Counted from the stretch's first letter, positions 25,810 to 35,519 are shown. The stretch is DNA of 64,000 nucleotides from Gemmatimonadota bacterium (GCA_028877215.1 JAPPFJ010000005.1:62001-126000); one strand, 5' to 3'. The notes: generated by a model from the sequence alone, not told the origin. A program made the numbers and translations.

Positions 25810-28800
25810 AGCTGATCGCATTCTCGACGCGCCGTCGGGTGACGGTTACGATGTTTGTCGTCGCCGCCGTGATTTTCGGTCTGGTTGCGTTCCGTCGGCT
25901 TTCGATCAATCTGCTGCCTGATATAACGTATCCCACGCTGACCGTTCGCACTGAATACGATGGCACGTCCCCGTCGGAGATGGAACGTCTGGTGACGGAG
26001 CCGGTGGAGGGTGCCGTAGGGGTGGTGACGAATGTCGTCCGGGTGAGTTCCACGTCCCGTCCGGGAGTTTCCGAGGTGGTCGTGGAGTTTTCCTGGGGTA
26101 CGGACATGGACTTCGCATCGCTGGACATCAGGGAAAAACTGGACCGGTTGCAACTCCCGCAAGGGGCGGAAAAACCGGTCCTGCTGCGTTTCGATCCATC
26201 GCTGGATCCGATCATGCGGATAGGGCTATATGGTCCCGAAGGTCTGGTCGCCCTTCGTTTGTTGGCCGAGGACCATATCAAACTGGACCTTGAAAGCCTG
26301 GAGGGCGTCGCCGCGGCGCGCGTGAACGGAGGGCTTGAAGAGGAAATACAGATTGAACTGGATGAACCCAGGCTCGCGTCACTGCGCATCCCGGTTCAGC
26401 AGGTCGTCGCGCGTCTTGGACAGGAGAACGTGAACCTGACCGGCGGTCAACTGAAGGACGGCGAGGCGGAGTACGTCGTGCGTACCGTCAACGAGTTTCG
26501 TTCGGTGGAGGAGATTCGGGATATCGTTGTCGGAGAACGTCAGGACGCCGCGATTACCCTCGCCGACGTGGGCCGCGTCTTCAGGGGACACAAGGAGCGT
26601 AGGGTCGTCAACCGAATGAACGGGCGCGAGAGCGTGGAACTGGCCGTCTACAAGGAGGGCGACGCCAATACCGTGACCGTGGCCGCGCGGGTAAACGGGG
26701 CGCTGGAGCGTATCGAGAAGGAGGCCGGCGCCTTGCCGGCCGGCACGCGTATCGAGGTGGTCTTCAGTCAGGCGACGTTTATCAGGGCGTCTGTCGCCGA
26801 AGTACTCAACACGGCAATCATGGGCGGGGTTCTGGCCGTGCTGGTGCTTTATCTGTTCCTTGGCAATCCCGGAAGCACCGCGATAATCAGCCTTTCAATT
26901 CCGATTTCCGTCGTTTGCACGTTTCTGCTGATGTTCAGCTCGGATGTCAGCCTGAACATCATGTCCCTCGGCGGATTGGCGCTGGGCATCGGGATGCTGG
27001 TGGACAATTCCATCGTCGTACTGGAGAGCGTACAGCGGTACCGCGAGGAGGGACTGTCGTCGCCCGAGGCAACGGTGAAGGGAGCCAGTGAGGTGGGGAA
27101 AGCGGTGGTGGCTTCCACCCTGACCACGATCTGCGTATTCGTGCCCATCGTGTTTGTGGAAGGGATCGCCGGTCAGTTGTTCAGAGACCAGGCGTTGACC
27201 GTCACGTTCTCCCTGGTGGCCTCCCTGCTGGTGGCGCTCACCCTGATTCCCATGCTGGCGTCCTTTGACTTCGGTCGGAAGGCTGCGGCGCCGGGGACGG
27301 CAACCGGCCTCCCGCGTCCCGGCTCCACCCCGGGTCTGACAACGGGGTTGGGCATTCTCCTTCGGGCGGGCAGGACGCTGGTTAACGGGGTAGTCACCCT
27401 CCTGAGCCCGGTTTTCTGGATCTTCGAACGGGCATTGGGCGGCATTTATCGAATCTACCCGAGAGTGATCGGCTGGGCGCTCGGACATCGCGCGGTGGTG
27501 CTCTTTGTCGCGCTTGCGCTTGCGGGGGTGTCGGGATTGCTGGCCGGTCTTCTTGGCAGCGAGTTGATTCCGGAGATGAGTCAGGGCGAGTTCAGTATCT
27601 CCGTGGCCATGCCGGTGGGTACCCCTCTCGTTGCCACCGAACGGACGATTCGAGGCATGGAACGGATCGTTCAGGCTCAGCCGGAGGTGGAACTGGTTTA
27701 CAGTACCGTCGGTCTGAGCGGGTCGTCCGATGGCGCCGCGGGAGAGGAGCGCGAGAACGTCGGTCAGATTCAGGTAGCGTTGAAAGATGGCATTATACGG
27801 GCGCGGGAAGATGACGTAATGGACAGGCTGAGGCGTGCGTTCCACGGGATACCCGCGGCAGAGTGCAAATTTGCCCGCCCTTCGTTTTTTTCATCGCGTA
27901 CGCCTGTCGAGGTCGAGATATCGGGATACAACCTCCGTACTTTGCAGACGCTTTCGGATGAACTGGCACGCAGGCTGGAGGACGTCCCCGGTCTCGTCGA
28001 CGTCAAGACTAGCGCGGAGGGCGGCAGTCCTGAGGTACAGATCCGATTCAATCGGAAGTGGGTCGCGCAGATGGGGACAAGCATCAACGAGATCGGCAGT
28101 CTCGTAAGGAACAAGATCCAGGGGGAGGTGGCCACGGAGTTCGCCCAGGGCGAAAGGAAGGTGGACATTCGCGTACGTGCGGATGAACGGCACCGGGCCA
28201 CGGTGGAAGACCTTAAACGCCTTATCGTGAGCCCGGCGGGGGCGTCGGCCCCAATCCCTCTCGCCGTTGTTGCCGACCTGTCTGTCGAAATGGGGCCTGC
28301 CGAGATTCTGAGGGCGGATCAGGAGCGGGTCGCGGTCGTCTCCGCAAACCTCGAGGGACGCAGCCTGAGCGAGGCGGTGGCCGACATTGAGAACGTGATT
28401 CGTGACATGGTCTATCCTCCTGATTACCATGTCAAGATCAGCGGCCAGAATGAAGAACAAAAGCGGTCGTTCGAGAGTATGCAGCTGGCCATTTTGCTGG
28501 CGGTATTCCTGGTATACCTGGTCATGGCTTCACAGTTCGAGTCGCTGGTCCATCCATTCGTTATCATGTTCTCGATTCCCTTCGGCCTCGTCGGTGTGGT
28601 CTGGATGTTGCTGGCTACGGGCCAGACGGTGAGCGTGGTGGTTCTGATCGGGCTAATTATGCTGGCGGGAATCGTCGTGAACAACGCGATTGTATTGATC
28701 GACTATATCAATGCGCTTCGCCGGGATCGGGGAATGGGGAAGCGCGAGGCCATTGAGCGCGCATGCCAGGTAAGACTGCGCCCCATTCTGATGACCACGT

Positions 28801-29072
28801 CTACGACGGTGCTTGGATTGTTGCCCATGGCCCTTGGCATCTTCGACTTCAGGCCGTTCGTGGCAAACGTGGAATCTGGTCTGGACAACGTATTGTCCGG
28901 CGGGGCCTTGAATTACATTATGGGTGCACTGAACGTCGTCTTCCCGGTGGGTCAGGGCGCGGAAATCCGCGCGCCGATGGCGATTACCGTAATTGGCGGC
29001 CTCGTAATCTCGACGCTGGTCACGCTGGTACTGATACCCACGCTCTATTCGCTTGTTGACCGCAAGAAATAG
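25806..29072 (+). CDS. RND efflux transporter permease (AcrB/HAE-1 superfamily)
   Basis: 1088 aa, of typical length for an RND pump. Two repeats each have one N-terminal helix, a large periplasmic porter domain and a bundle of helices. The fourth helix region carries GIGMLVDNSIVVLE with the proton-relay Asp, and the second half has LAGIVVNNAIVLIDYIN. It is a proton-driven exporter; the substrate is unknown. ATG overlaps the adaptor stop (ATGA). The central linker (about 495-540, rich in Gly/Pro/Thr) between the halves is longer than I would expect. Confidence 0.93.
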   Translation: MKLIAFSTRRRVTVTMFVVAAVIFGLVAFRRLSINLLPDITYPTLTVRTEYDGTSPSEMERLVTEPVEGAVGVVTNVVRVSSTSRPGVSEVVVEFSWGTDMDFASLDIREKLDRLQLPQGAEKPVLLRFDPSLDPIMRIGLYGPEGLVALRLLAEDHIKLDLESLEGVAAARVNGGLEEEIQIELDEPRLASLRIPVQQVVARLGQENVNLTGGQLKDGEAEYVVRTVNEFRSVEEIRDIVVGERQDAAITLADVGRVFRGHKERRVVNRMNGRESVELAVYKEGDANTVTVAARVNGALERIEKEAGALPAGTRIEVVFSQATFIRASVAEVLNTAIMGGVLAVLVLYLFLGNPGSTAIISLSIPISVVCTFLLMFSSDVSLNIMSLGGLALGIGMLVDNSIVVLESVQRYREEGLSSPEATVKGASEVGKAVVASTLTTICVFVPIVFVEGIAGQLFRDQALTVTFSLVASLLVALTLIPMLASFDFGRKAAAPGTATGLPRPGSTPGLTTGLGILLRAGRTLVNGVVTLLSPVFWIFERALGGIYRIYPRVIGWALGHRAVVLFVALALAGVSGLLAGLLGSELIPEMSQGEFSISVAMPVGTPLVATERTIRGMERIVQAQPEVELVYSTVGLSGSSDGAAGEERENVGQIQVALKDGIIRAREDDVMDRLRRAFHGIPAAECKFARPSFFSSRTPVEVEISGYNLRTLQTLSDELARRLEDVPGLVDVKTSAEGGSPEVQIRFNRKWVAQMGTSINEIGSLVRNKIQGEVATEFAQGERKVDIRVRADERHRATVEDLKRLIVSPAGASAPIPLAVVADLSVEMGPAEILRADQERVAVVSANLEGRSLSEAVADIENVIRDMVYPPDYHVKISGQNEEQKRSFESMQLAILLAVFLVYLVMASQFESLVHPFVIMFSIPFGLVGVVWMLLATGQTVSVVVLIGLIMLAGIVVNNAIVLIDYINALRRDRGMGKREAIERACQVRLRPILMTTSTTVLGLLPMALGIFDFRPFVANVESGLDNVLSGGALNYIMGALNVVFPVGQGAEIRAPMAITVIGGLVISTLVTLVLIPTLYSLVDRKK

Positions 29073-29092
29073 GTGCCCTGGCAGGTGAGGAT

Positions 29093-29878
29093 ATGGAGTC
29101 GGGTGCGGAAAAGGGTCCGGAGGACATCGCCTACGAGAACCGCGTTCGATCCAGTTCGCTGTCGGAACTGGAGGACATGTTCGCGCACGTGGACAGCGGG
29201 GAATATCCGCTGAGGGCGCGTGAATTGCTTGAGGAGATCGAACGGCGGCGGGCGGGTCTGGAGCGCCGGCCCGACCGGCAGGCCCTGTCGAAGGCGGCGC
29301 CGGCCGGCATGCCGCGGCGTCTCTGGGCAAGCTTGATTGATCTCTTCATTCACCTCCTGATTCTGGGTGCGTTATTTCTCGCAGGTTGGTCGGTGCTTCA
29401 GCTTGTATCGAGCCTCGGGAGCGACGGGTGGGCGGCCGCTACCGTCTCAGCACGCCGGGGTCCGTCGCCGCTACGGCAGTTCGGCGCCGGACTGCTAGCC
29501 GGCGATTCGGCGGCGTGGAAGAACGGAGAGAGGTGGTTGCAGGTGGGCCTGGTTACACTGTGTTTTCTGGTTTTCAGGGCGATGCTGACGGTGCCGGCGT
29601 GGGGGCGCGCCGGACGTACGCCGGGAATGCGGGAGGTCGGCATCCGGCTTGTCCGGACGACTGGGGAACCCGTCGGGGTAACGCGGGCGCTGATACGGTT
29701 TTGGGGGCAGTACCTGCTATTCGGGCTGACGCTGGGCGTCAGCACCTTCTGGATGATCTGGGACCCGCGAAGGCAGTCGCTTCACGACAAGCTGTCGGAA
29801 ACGTGCGTAGTGCGGGTGCGCCGCACGTGGGAAGAGACCGACGAAAACCGGATCTGCGATCAGGCGAATACGGCCTGA
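29093..29878 (+). CDS. RDD family membrane protein
   Basis: 261 aa. The cytoplasmic N-terminus (about 1-75) is acidic and predicted helical (SLSELEDMFAHVDSGEYPLRARELLEEIERRR). Membrane segments follow at about 83-105, 150-170 and 205-225, with RRLWASLIDLFIHLL, GRTPGMREVGIRLV and WDPRRQSLHDKLSETCVV as RDD landmarks; the usual second Asp of the motif is not exact. The role of RDD proteins is poorly known; transport or envelope functions are suggested. Follows the RND pump by 20 nt. Confidence 0.82.
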   Translation: MESGAEKGPEDIAYENRVRSSSLSELEDMFAHVDSGEYPLRARELLEEIERRRAGLERRPDRQALSKAAPAGMPRRLWASLIDLFIHLLILGALFLAGWSVLQLVSSLGSDGWAAATVSARRGPSPLRQFGAGLLAGDSAAWKNGERWLQVGLVTLCFLVFRAMLTVPAWGRAGRTPGMREVGIRLVRTTGEPVGVTRALIRFWGQYLLFGLTLGVSTFWMIWDPRRQSLHDKLSETCVVRVRRTWEETDENRICDQANTA

Positions 29879-30348
29879 CGATTTCGGGTTGCCTTTCGTC
29901 GCCTATATTGTTATACTGTCCTGGTGTCCTGTCCCAAGAATGCCTCGCCATTCTCCCGCCGATTCATACCGTCTCCCGGCGTTGCTTGTACTGAGCTTGT
30001 CGAAGTGCTTTCTCTCGCCGACCATACGCCGGTCGGAGGCGCTGGTTTCTAAGCCAGTGGAAGGATGGGAGACGGGCGACTCGACGGCCGAATTCTGGCG
30101 ACTTTATTCCGGGACAGAACGTTGACTTTTCCTCCATGGTTACCGCCCTGCTGCCGCACCTGCCTCCCGCAATGACGTCATTTCCCGGCATTTTCAAACC
30201 TCAGGTATCAGTCGAACAGCCCCGGGTCGCGCACCATCGTGGGCAGGTACCAGTGTCTGAGGAGAAACCGCGAAACTTTAGGACGATTCATGCTGTCTAA
30301 CTCTACTGACAGGCGGGAGAACGGTTTTCGATTTGCAGGAGTCTGATT
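29879..30348 (+). other. Intergenic region with a dispersed repeat
   Basis: 470 bases without a convincing gene. It holds a CTGAGCTTGTCGAAG repeat at 29991-30005 (same word as near 14.46 kb) and a promoter-like pair at 29889-29917. The downstream ribosome site is AGGAGTCTG before the next ATG. Confidence 0.5.
29889..29917 (+). promoter_or_regulatory. Promoter-like sequence
   Basis: TTGCCT (29889-29894), a 17-nt spacer and TATACT (29912-29917). It is 430 nt from the next start codon, so it may drive a long leader or a small RNA, or be fortuitous. Confidence 0.35.
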
Positions 30349-30786
30349 ATGCTTAAGCGGGTCCCGCAGGCCCTTTGCTGTCTGCTTGCGGTTGCGGTCG
30401 GACTGACGGCCGAGCCGGTTCAGGCGAAGTCCTTCTTTACGTCACGTCGGACATTCGGCGTGCTGTTTCTGGGCGGAAGCGCGTTTACGGCCAAGAAGGC
30501 CGTTGATTTCCGCCGGGACGCCAACCGGACTTATGACGATTACAAACTTGCCCGTACTTCCGAAGAAGCGGAGCGTCTGTTCGACCGTACGAGTGATTAC
30601 GACACCAAGAGCAAAATGAGCGTCGGGCTATCTATCGTTCTGCTGGCCAGTGGGTTGCGCCTGATTCTTTCAAGCGGTGTGGACGACAACCCCGTTAAGA
30701 TACGTCCGAAAAGGAAGCTCAACGTGGACCTGACGAGCGACGTCAACAAGCGAATGGTCAAAGTCGCCGTCAAAAGGCAATTTTAG
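30349..30786 (+). CDS. Hypothetical exported protein
   Basis: 145 aa. A signal peptide (LCCLLAVAVGLTAEPVQA) is followed by a short hydrophobic segment (GVLFLGGSAFTA), a polar helical stretch with Asp, Arg and Tyr, and a second hydrophobic segment (MSVGLSIVLLASGLRLIL). The layout is like small proteins that track with outer-membrane or lipoprotein genes, but I do not recognise a family. Basic C-terminus. It precedes the FN3 protein gene and may share its function. Confidence 0.65.
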   Translation: MLKRVPQALCCLLAVAVGLTAEPVQAKSFFTSRRTFGVLFLGGSAFTAKKAVDFRRDANRTYDDYKLARTSEEAERLFDRTSDYDTKSKMSVGLSIVLLASGLRLILSSGVDDNPVKIRPKRKLNVDLTSDVNKRMVKVAVKRQF

Positions 30787-30845
30787 TCGTGGCGGCCGTT
30801 GTCGTCTTCCGGTCGGCTGCACAGATCCGCAGTTTTTGCGCAATA

Positions 30846-31033
30846 AGAAGCTGTTTTAAAATTACCGGTGAGTTCCCGAGCGCGAGCGAAAGAGTGGCGG
30901 CCAAGGCGGGTGAAGCCGGCTATGAGAGGCGAGCAAGCGCAGCCTCGACCTCGTAAGACGGGTGGCTTTGCCCAACGCCGGCCGGCGCTTTTGCAGCCGC
31001 GCGAAGACCGCTGGGAGTTTTAAAACAGCTTCT
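30846..31033. mobile_element. MITE-like element with 16-bp perfect inverted ends
   Basis: AGAAGCTGTTTTAAAA at 30846-30861 is exactly repeated in inverse at 31018-31033, bounding 188 bp. The interior is GC-rich and shows no long open frame with a recognisable product. No convincing target duplication is visible. The right end abuts AAGGAGAGG, the ribosome site of the FN3 gene, so the element lies in that gene's leader. The same bases could instead form a long RNA stem. Confidence 0.55.
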
Positions 31034-31045
31034 AAGGAGAGGTTT

Positions 31046-33649
31046 ATGGCGCGTTGGAAATTCAGCCCGATCCGACTCGGAGTGTGGGGCATGATGGCCA
31101 TTGTACTGGCTGGGGCGGGGCGTTGCGGTCGCGAACGGGAGAACCCGGTCGATCCGAATTTTCCCGGCGGCGGAACACTGCAACCCCCCGGAAACATTCG
31201 CGCACAGGGAGACATCGGCCGAATTCTGTTGACATGGGACGCGGTGAAAATCAATGAACTCGCGGGATACGGCGTGTGGCGCGCCGCATCGGCCACAGGC
31301 GATTACACCCGGCTGCGCGGCGAGTCGAACGATGCGAATATAACCACCGGCCGCACGGTCTTTGTCGATTCCACGATGGAGGTTTCTGCTTCCAGGGTCT
31401 ATTTTTACAGAATTACCACCGTGGATGTCAACGGACAATCCAGCGACAGGTCCGCCTTCGTCAGCGCCGAGGTGCGCGAAGACAAGAGGCCGCCGGCTTC
31501 TCCTGCGAATCTTTCCGCCGTCAGAGACGAAAACACCGGTCGCGTGGCGCTCTTCTGGGATGCGCCCAAGGTGGACGCAGACAACCAGGACCTGACCGGG
31601 CTGGACGGTTACCGGGTATTCAGGGCGAAAGACTCCGAAGACGCCTATGTCCTGATTGCCACGGTTCCCGCCTCCCAGACGACGTATATGGATACAACGC
31701 AGGTGGATACGGACGTCAGGTATTTCTACCAGGTTTCCGCAGTCGACAGGTTCGACAACGAAAGCGCGCGCTCCCGCTCCGTTTCGGTGAGTGCGGCGGA
31801 GACCGGGATAGCACCGCCGGGCGGCTTGCGGACCGTAGGCAAAGTTGGCAAGATCGAATTGCATTGGAACCCGTCGAACGAAGATAACCTCCTGGGTTAC
31901 CTGGTTTTAAGGTCGAAGTCCACCCAGGCGCCCTTTGAGCCGGTGTCGTCAGATGCTCCGTTTACAACGGCCCAGACCGTGTATATAGATACCGACGTGC
32001 AGGTAGATGAGGTTTACTTTTACCGGGTTAAGACCGTAGTACAGGATCCCGAACGTGGCATTGTCGTGGGTGATGAGTCACCCTTTGTCGATGGCAGGGC
32101 CGAAGCGGATGAATCGCCGCCGTCAGCGCCGTCAGACTTGAGCGTCAGTCTCGATGATGAGAATGCGGGGGTCGTATTGCTCAGTTGGGCGCCTCCCACA
32201 AGGGATGCCGGAGGCGACGAGCTGACAGGACTTTCCCACTACCGGGTCTTCCGATCTGAAGAGACCGCCAGTTCGTTCGTGGAGATGGCGCAGGTTCCCG
32301 GCGTGCAGACCACGTACCGCGACACGTCTGTGGAGCCGCTTACTCTGTACTATTACACCGTAAACGCAGTCGACTTCGAAGAAAACGGTGGACCGCGGTC
32401 GGCGCCCGTGTCCGTCAGCACGCCTGGTCTTGCCACCCCCACCCGGGTTGCGGCAATCGCCGGCGAGGCCAAAATCACACTGGCCTGGGCGCCAAACTCA
32501 GAGGCGCAGCTGAGCGGCTACGAAGTGTTGCGCTACAGCGACCCGCTGCAGCCAGACGTGTTCTCCACGTTCAGTACCCCGTGGCCGGCCTATGTGGATT
32601 CGCCGCTCGTCGGGGGCAAGACCTATGCGTATCGTGTTCGTGCGCTGGGCTCGGGCGGGCTTAACAGCAGATTGTCGGATTTCGTGTTGGCGACCGTGCT
32701 GGACGACGACCTGGCGCCGGCGGCTCCTGAATTCCTGTACGTGAAATTGTCCGGCAATACGGATATCGAGTTGACCTGGCGTGCGTCCACAACCGATGAG
32801 GACGGTTCGGAACAGACGGGCCTGCATCAGTACAGGATTTACAGGTCGGAAGGATCCGGTTCGGCCGGGTATGAGTGGATTGCGACAGTCGACTCGACCA
32901 GGCTGAGTTATCTGGACGAAGGTCTGGAGGCATCCACGATGTACAGTTACCAGGTGCGCGCTATAGACGGCGCCGGCAACGAAAGCGAGGCTTCCAGGTC
33001 GGTATCGCTGGAGACGGGCACAGCGGTAGAAGATGAGCAGGCGCCCGGTCCGCCGGAGTTCCTGTATGCGGAACTATCGGGTAATACGGCGATCCAGCTG
33101 TCCTGGCGCGCTTCCACAACCGACGAGGACGGCACGCAACAGACCGGCCTTTCCCATTACAGGATCTACCGTTCGGGGGGCACGGGATCGGCCGGGTTCT
33201 CATTGATTGCTACGGTTGACTCCACGAACCTGAGATACCGCGATTCGGGTCTGGAAACTTCAATGACTTACGTCTACCAGGTTCGCGCCGTCGATGCCAG
33301 CGAAAACGAGAGTGAGCCTTCGAATGCGGTGTCGCTGACGACCGGCGACAGAAGACTGTTGCCGAGGCCCACAAACGTCGCCGCGGTTGTACGGGAGCTG
33401 GAGGATGAGGGCCTTGCCGTCGTCGTCACCTGGCGGGCGCCGGCGGGCATTTCCAGTTTTGGGGTTTATCGGCAGACGGCCGGCGCTTCTTCCAGCAACC
33501 GGTTTGAAACCGTGGCATTCAGGTTGTCAAGCACGAGGTACATCGATACGGACGTCGTATCGGGCAACACCTATATCTACTACGTCTTGTCTCTTGACGG
33601 TTCGGCACTCAGCGATCCGTCGGACAAGGCGGTTGTAGCCGTACCGTAG
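31046..33649 (+). CDS. Secreted protein with eight fibronectin type III domains
   Basis: 867 aa from ATG 31046 (AAGGAGAGG upstream). The N-terminal hydrophobic signal (IRLGVWGMMAIVLAGAG) is followed by RCG, a near but imperfect lipobox. Then come eight FN3 domains of about 95 residues, each with a conserved W (e.g. LTWDAV, LFWDAP, LHWNPS), a Y.V.R strand and a Y.Y.V end. Domains 6 and 7 are almost identical (both contain WRASTTDEDG), a recent duplication. No catalytic domain. Likely a surface or periplasmic binding/scaffold protein. A strong terminator follows. Confidence 0.85.
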   Translation: MARWKFSPIRLGVWGMMAIVLAGAGRCGRERENPVDPNFPGGGTLQPPGNIRAQGDIGRILLTWDAVKINELAGYGVWRAASATGDYTRLRGESNDANITTGRTVFVDSTMEVSASRVYFYRITTVDVNGQSSDRSAFVSAEVREDKRPPASPANLSAVRDENTGRVALFWDAPKVDADNQDLTGLDGYRVFRAKDSEDAYVLIATVPASQTTYMDTTQVDTDVRYFYQVSAVDRFDNESARSRSVSVSAAETGIAPPGGLRTVGKVGKIELHWNPSNEDNLLGYLVLRSKSTQAPFEPVSSDAPFTTAQTVYIDTDVQVDEVYFYRVKTVVQDPERGIVVGDESPFVDGRAEADESPPSAPSDLSVSLDDENAGVVLLSWAPPTRDAGGDELTGLSHYRVFRSEETASSFVEMAQVPGVQTTYRDTSVEPLTLYYYTVNAVDFEENGGPRSAPVSVSTPGLATPTRVAAIAGEAKITLAWAPNSEAQLSGYEVLRYSDPLQPDVFSTFSTPWPAYVDSPLVGGKTYAYRVRALGSGGLNSRLSDFVLATVLDDDLAPAAPEFLYVKLSGNTDIELTWRASTTDEDGSEQTGLHQYRIYRSEGSGSAGYEWIATVDSTRLSYLDEGLEASTMYSYQVRAIDGAGNESEASRSVSLETGTAVEDEQAPGPPEFLYAELSGNTAIQLSWRASTTDEDGTQQTGLSHYRIYRSGGTGSAGFSLIATVDSTNLRYRDSGLETSMTYVYQVRAVDASENESEPSNAVSLTTGDRRLLPRPTNVAAVVRELEDEGLAVVVTWRAPAGISSFGVYRQTAGASSSNRFETVAFRLSSTRYIDTDVVSGNTYIYYVLSLDGSALSDPSDKAVVAVP

Positions 33650-34199
33650 TCTAACCGACCGATCGTGCAATTGGCAGACAGCAGAGTGCCGTCTCTTCCG
33701 GCGCTCTGCTGTTTTTCTTCTGGCAATGCCGATGGAACGGGCATCGGATGTCCGGTTTCCGTTACGGATACGGAAATCGGCCGATGCGCCGCTCAACTCT
33801 GATTGTGTGTACTCCGTGTCGGTCCCAATCCTTGCCACGAGCACGTCACCCAAAGGTGTCGATGGGTTGACGAGTTGCCCCGGGCGAACATAGACATCCG
33901 TACACTGTGACGAACGCGGTAAAAACCGATTGCAACATTCCAACAGGTGGAGGCACTTCAAGGATCTTCTTCGCGCGCTCTGACGCACGGCACGTGACAA
34001 TCGAAACTTCGTCTGCCATGGTTTACACGACATCCTTCCGCGAACAGCGGCTCCTCCAGCCAGCGATTCAGGCACGCTTGTCCCTGTAAACGCGAAATTT
34101 GCAGTATTTCTTTTCACAGGATGGTCGCTCCGGTACGTCTTATGCATAGCCACCAGGAGTTCGTCGGTTGTGTACGGGTCACGAAACGGAGGACGGTCT
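33650..34199. other. Intergenic region between FN3 and sigma-54 activator genes
   Basis: 550 bases; it contains the terminator of the FN3 gene and short GC-rich inverted words near 33725-33800. Nothing else that I can support as a gene. The downstream CGGAGGA precedes the activator ATG. Confidence 0.45.
33679..33716 (+). terminator. Rho-independent terminator of the FN3 gene
   Basis: A 13-bp stem (33679-33691 with 33699-33711, one G-U pair) with a 7-nt loop is followed by TTTTTCTTC. Confidence 0.9.
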
Positions 34200-35519
34200 A
34201 TGCAGCGCGTGCTTCTGGTGGACGGCGACAGTCGATTCCGGAAGGAGATGAAGGACCGATTGACGCGGCGCGGGGTGAGTGTCGCGTGTGCGGGAACCGC
34301 CCGTGAAGGATTGAGACTTTACAGGCGCGGTCGCCCCGCATGTGTTTTCGCCGAGGCCGAACCCCAGGACGGGGGCGGTTTTCCGGTACTCGAGGAGGCG
34401 CACCGCCACACCCCGGTGGTCGTGGTGAGTGAGGGATTCTCGCCCGATCAGGTTTATTCGGCAATCTCGGGTGGTGCTTTCGACTGTCTGACCAAACCGG
34501 TGGATGATCCCACCCTGGACGGCTTGTTGTACCGCTTGCGCAGGGAGCGAAAGTCCCCGGTAGAAGCGTGCCCGCTCGAACACGTCCCGCACGTCGGCGG
34601 CGAGATGATTGTAGGACGTTCCCAGAAGATGGTCGAGGCGCTTAAGACGATTGCAGCGGTCGCCGGCACTTCGGCAACGGTACTGATTTGTGGAGAAAGC
34701 GGCACCGGAAAGGAGTTGATGGCCAGGGAAATCCATCGTGCGTCGCGAAGACCCGGGGCGTTCGTGGCCCTCAACTGTGTGGCGGTTATGGAGACCCTCA
34801 CCGAAAGCGAATTGTTCGGGCACGAACGGGGGGCCTTTACGGGAGCGGCTGGGCGGCGCGCGGGATGTTTCGAACAGGCCAGCCACGGTACGCTTTTTCT
34901 GGATGAGATCGGCGATGCGCTTCCTGGCTTTCAGGCCAAGCTGCTGCGTGTGCTGGACCAGGTTGAATTCCGTCGTGTGGGCGGCCAGGAAACGATCCGA
35001 CCGGATGTACGGGTGGTCGCGGCCACGAATGCCGAATTGGAAAGTCTGGTGGCGAAAGGGACGTTCAGGGCGGATCTCTACTACCGGCTGAGCGAGGTAA
35101 CCGTCCTGCTGCCGCCACTTCGCGACCGCCTTGCGGACATACCCTTGCTTGCGCGGCGCACGCTGAGCGAGGTCCGGCACCGTACCGGCCGGAGCCTGGG
35201 GGGCATCTCTCAGGAAGCCATGCACAGGCTGATGGTCCATCCGTGGCCGGGTAACGTCCGGGAATTGCAGAATGTTTTGGTGAGGGCGGCGCTCCATTGC
35301 CGGGGGCGTACGATCCAGTGTAATCACCTGAAGGGTCTGATCTCGGATGAATCGCCCGATTCCGAAGAACCGTTGACCCTCTCGGAAGTGGAACGCCGGC
35401 ATATTGAGCAGGTCCTGAATGCGACGGGCTGGAACCGCGGCATGGCTTGCGAGATCCTGGGCGTGTCGCGGCCGACGCTCCGAAGGAAGATCAGGGACTA
35501 CGGGCTTCTCGGAGGATAA
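34200..35519 (+). CDS. NtrC-family sigma-54 activator with degenerate receiver domain
   Basis: 439 aa from ATG 34200. The N-terminal receiver (about 3-120) keeps two acidic residues (Asp8, Asp10), the Ser (VVVVSEG) and the Lys (LTKPVD), but the phospho-acceptor region reads CVFAEAEPQDGG with no Asp at the acceptor position. AAA+ domain: Walker A GESGTGKE (165-172), GAFTGA sigma-54 contact loop (211-216), Walker B LFLDEIGD, then a Fis-type helix-turn-helix (ACEILGVSRPTLRRKI). It should activate sigma-54 promoters, probably without phosphorylation control or by another input. No histidine kinase gene is adjacent. Confidence 0.9.
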   Translation: MQRVLLVDGDSRFRKEMKDRLTRRGVSVACAGTAREGLRLYRRGRPACVFAEAEPQDGGGFPVLEEAHRHTPVVVVSEGFSPDQVYSAISGGAFDCLTKPVDDPTLDGLLYRLRRERKSPVEACPLEHVPHVGGEMIVGRSQKMVEALKTIAAVAGTSATVLICGESGTGKELMAREIHRASRRPGAFVALNCVAVMETLTESELFGHERGAFTGAAGRRAGCFEQASHGTLFLDEIGDALPGFQAKLLRVLDQVEFRRVGGQETIRPDVRVVAATNAELESLVAKGTFRADLYYRLSEVTVLLPPLRDRLADIPLLARRTLSEVRHRTGRSLGGISQEAMHRLMVHPWPGNVRELQNVLVRAALHCRGRTIQCNHLKGLISDESPDSEEPLTLSEVERRHIEQVLNATGWNRGMACEILGVSRPTLRRKIRDYGLLGG

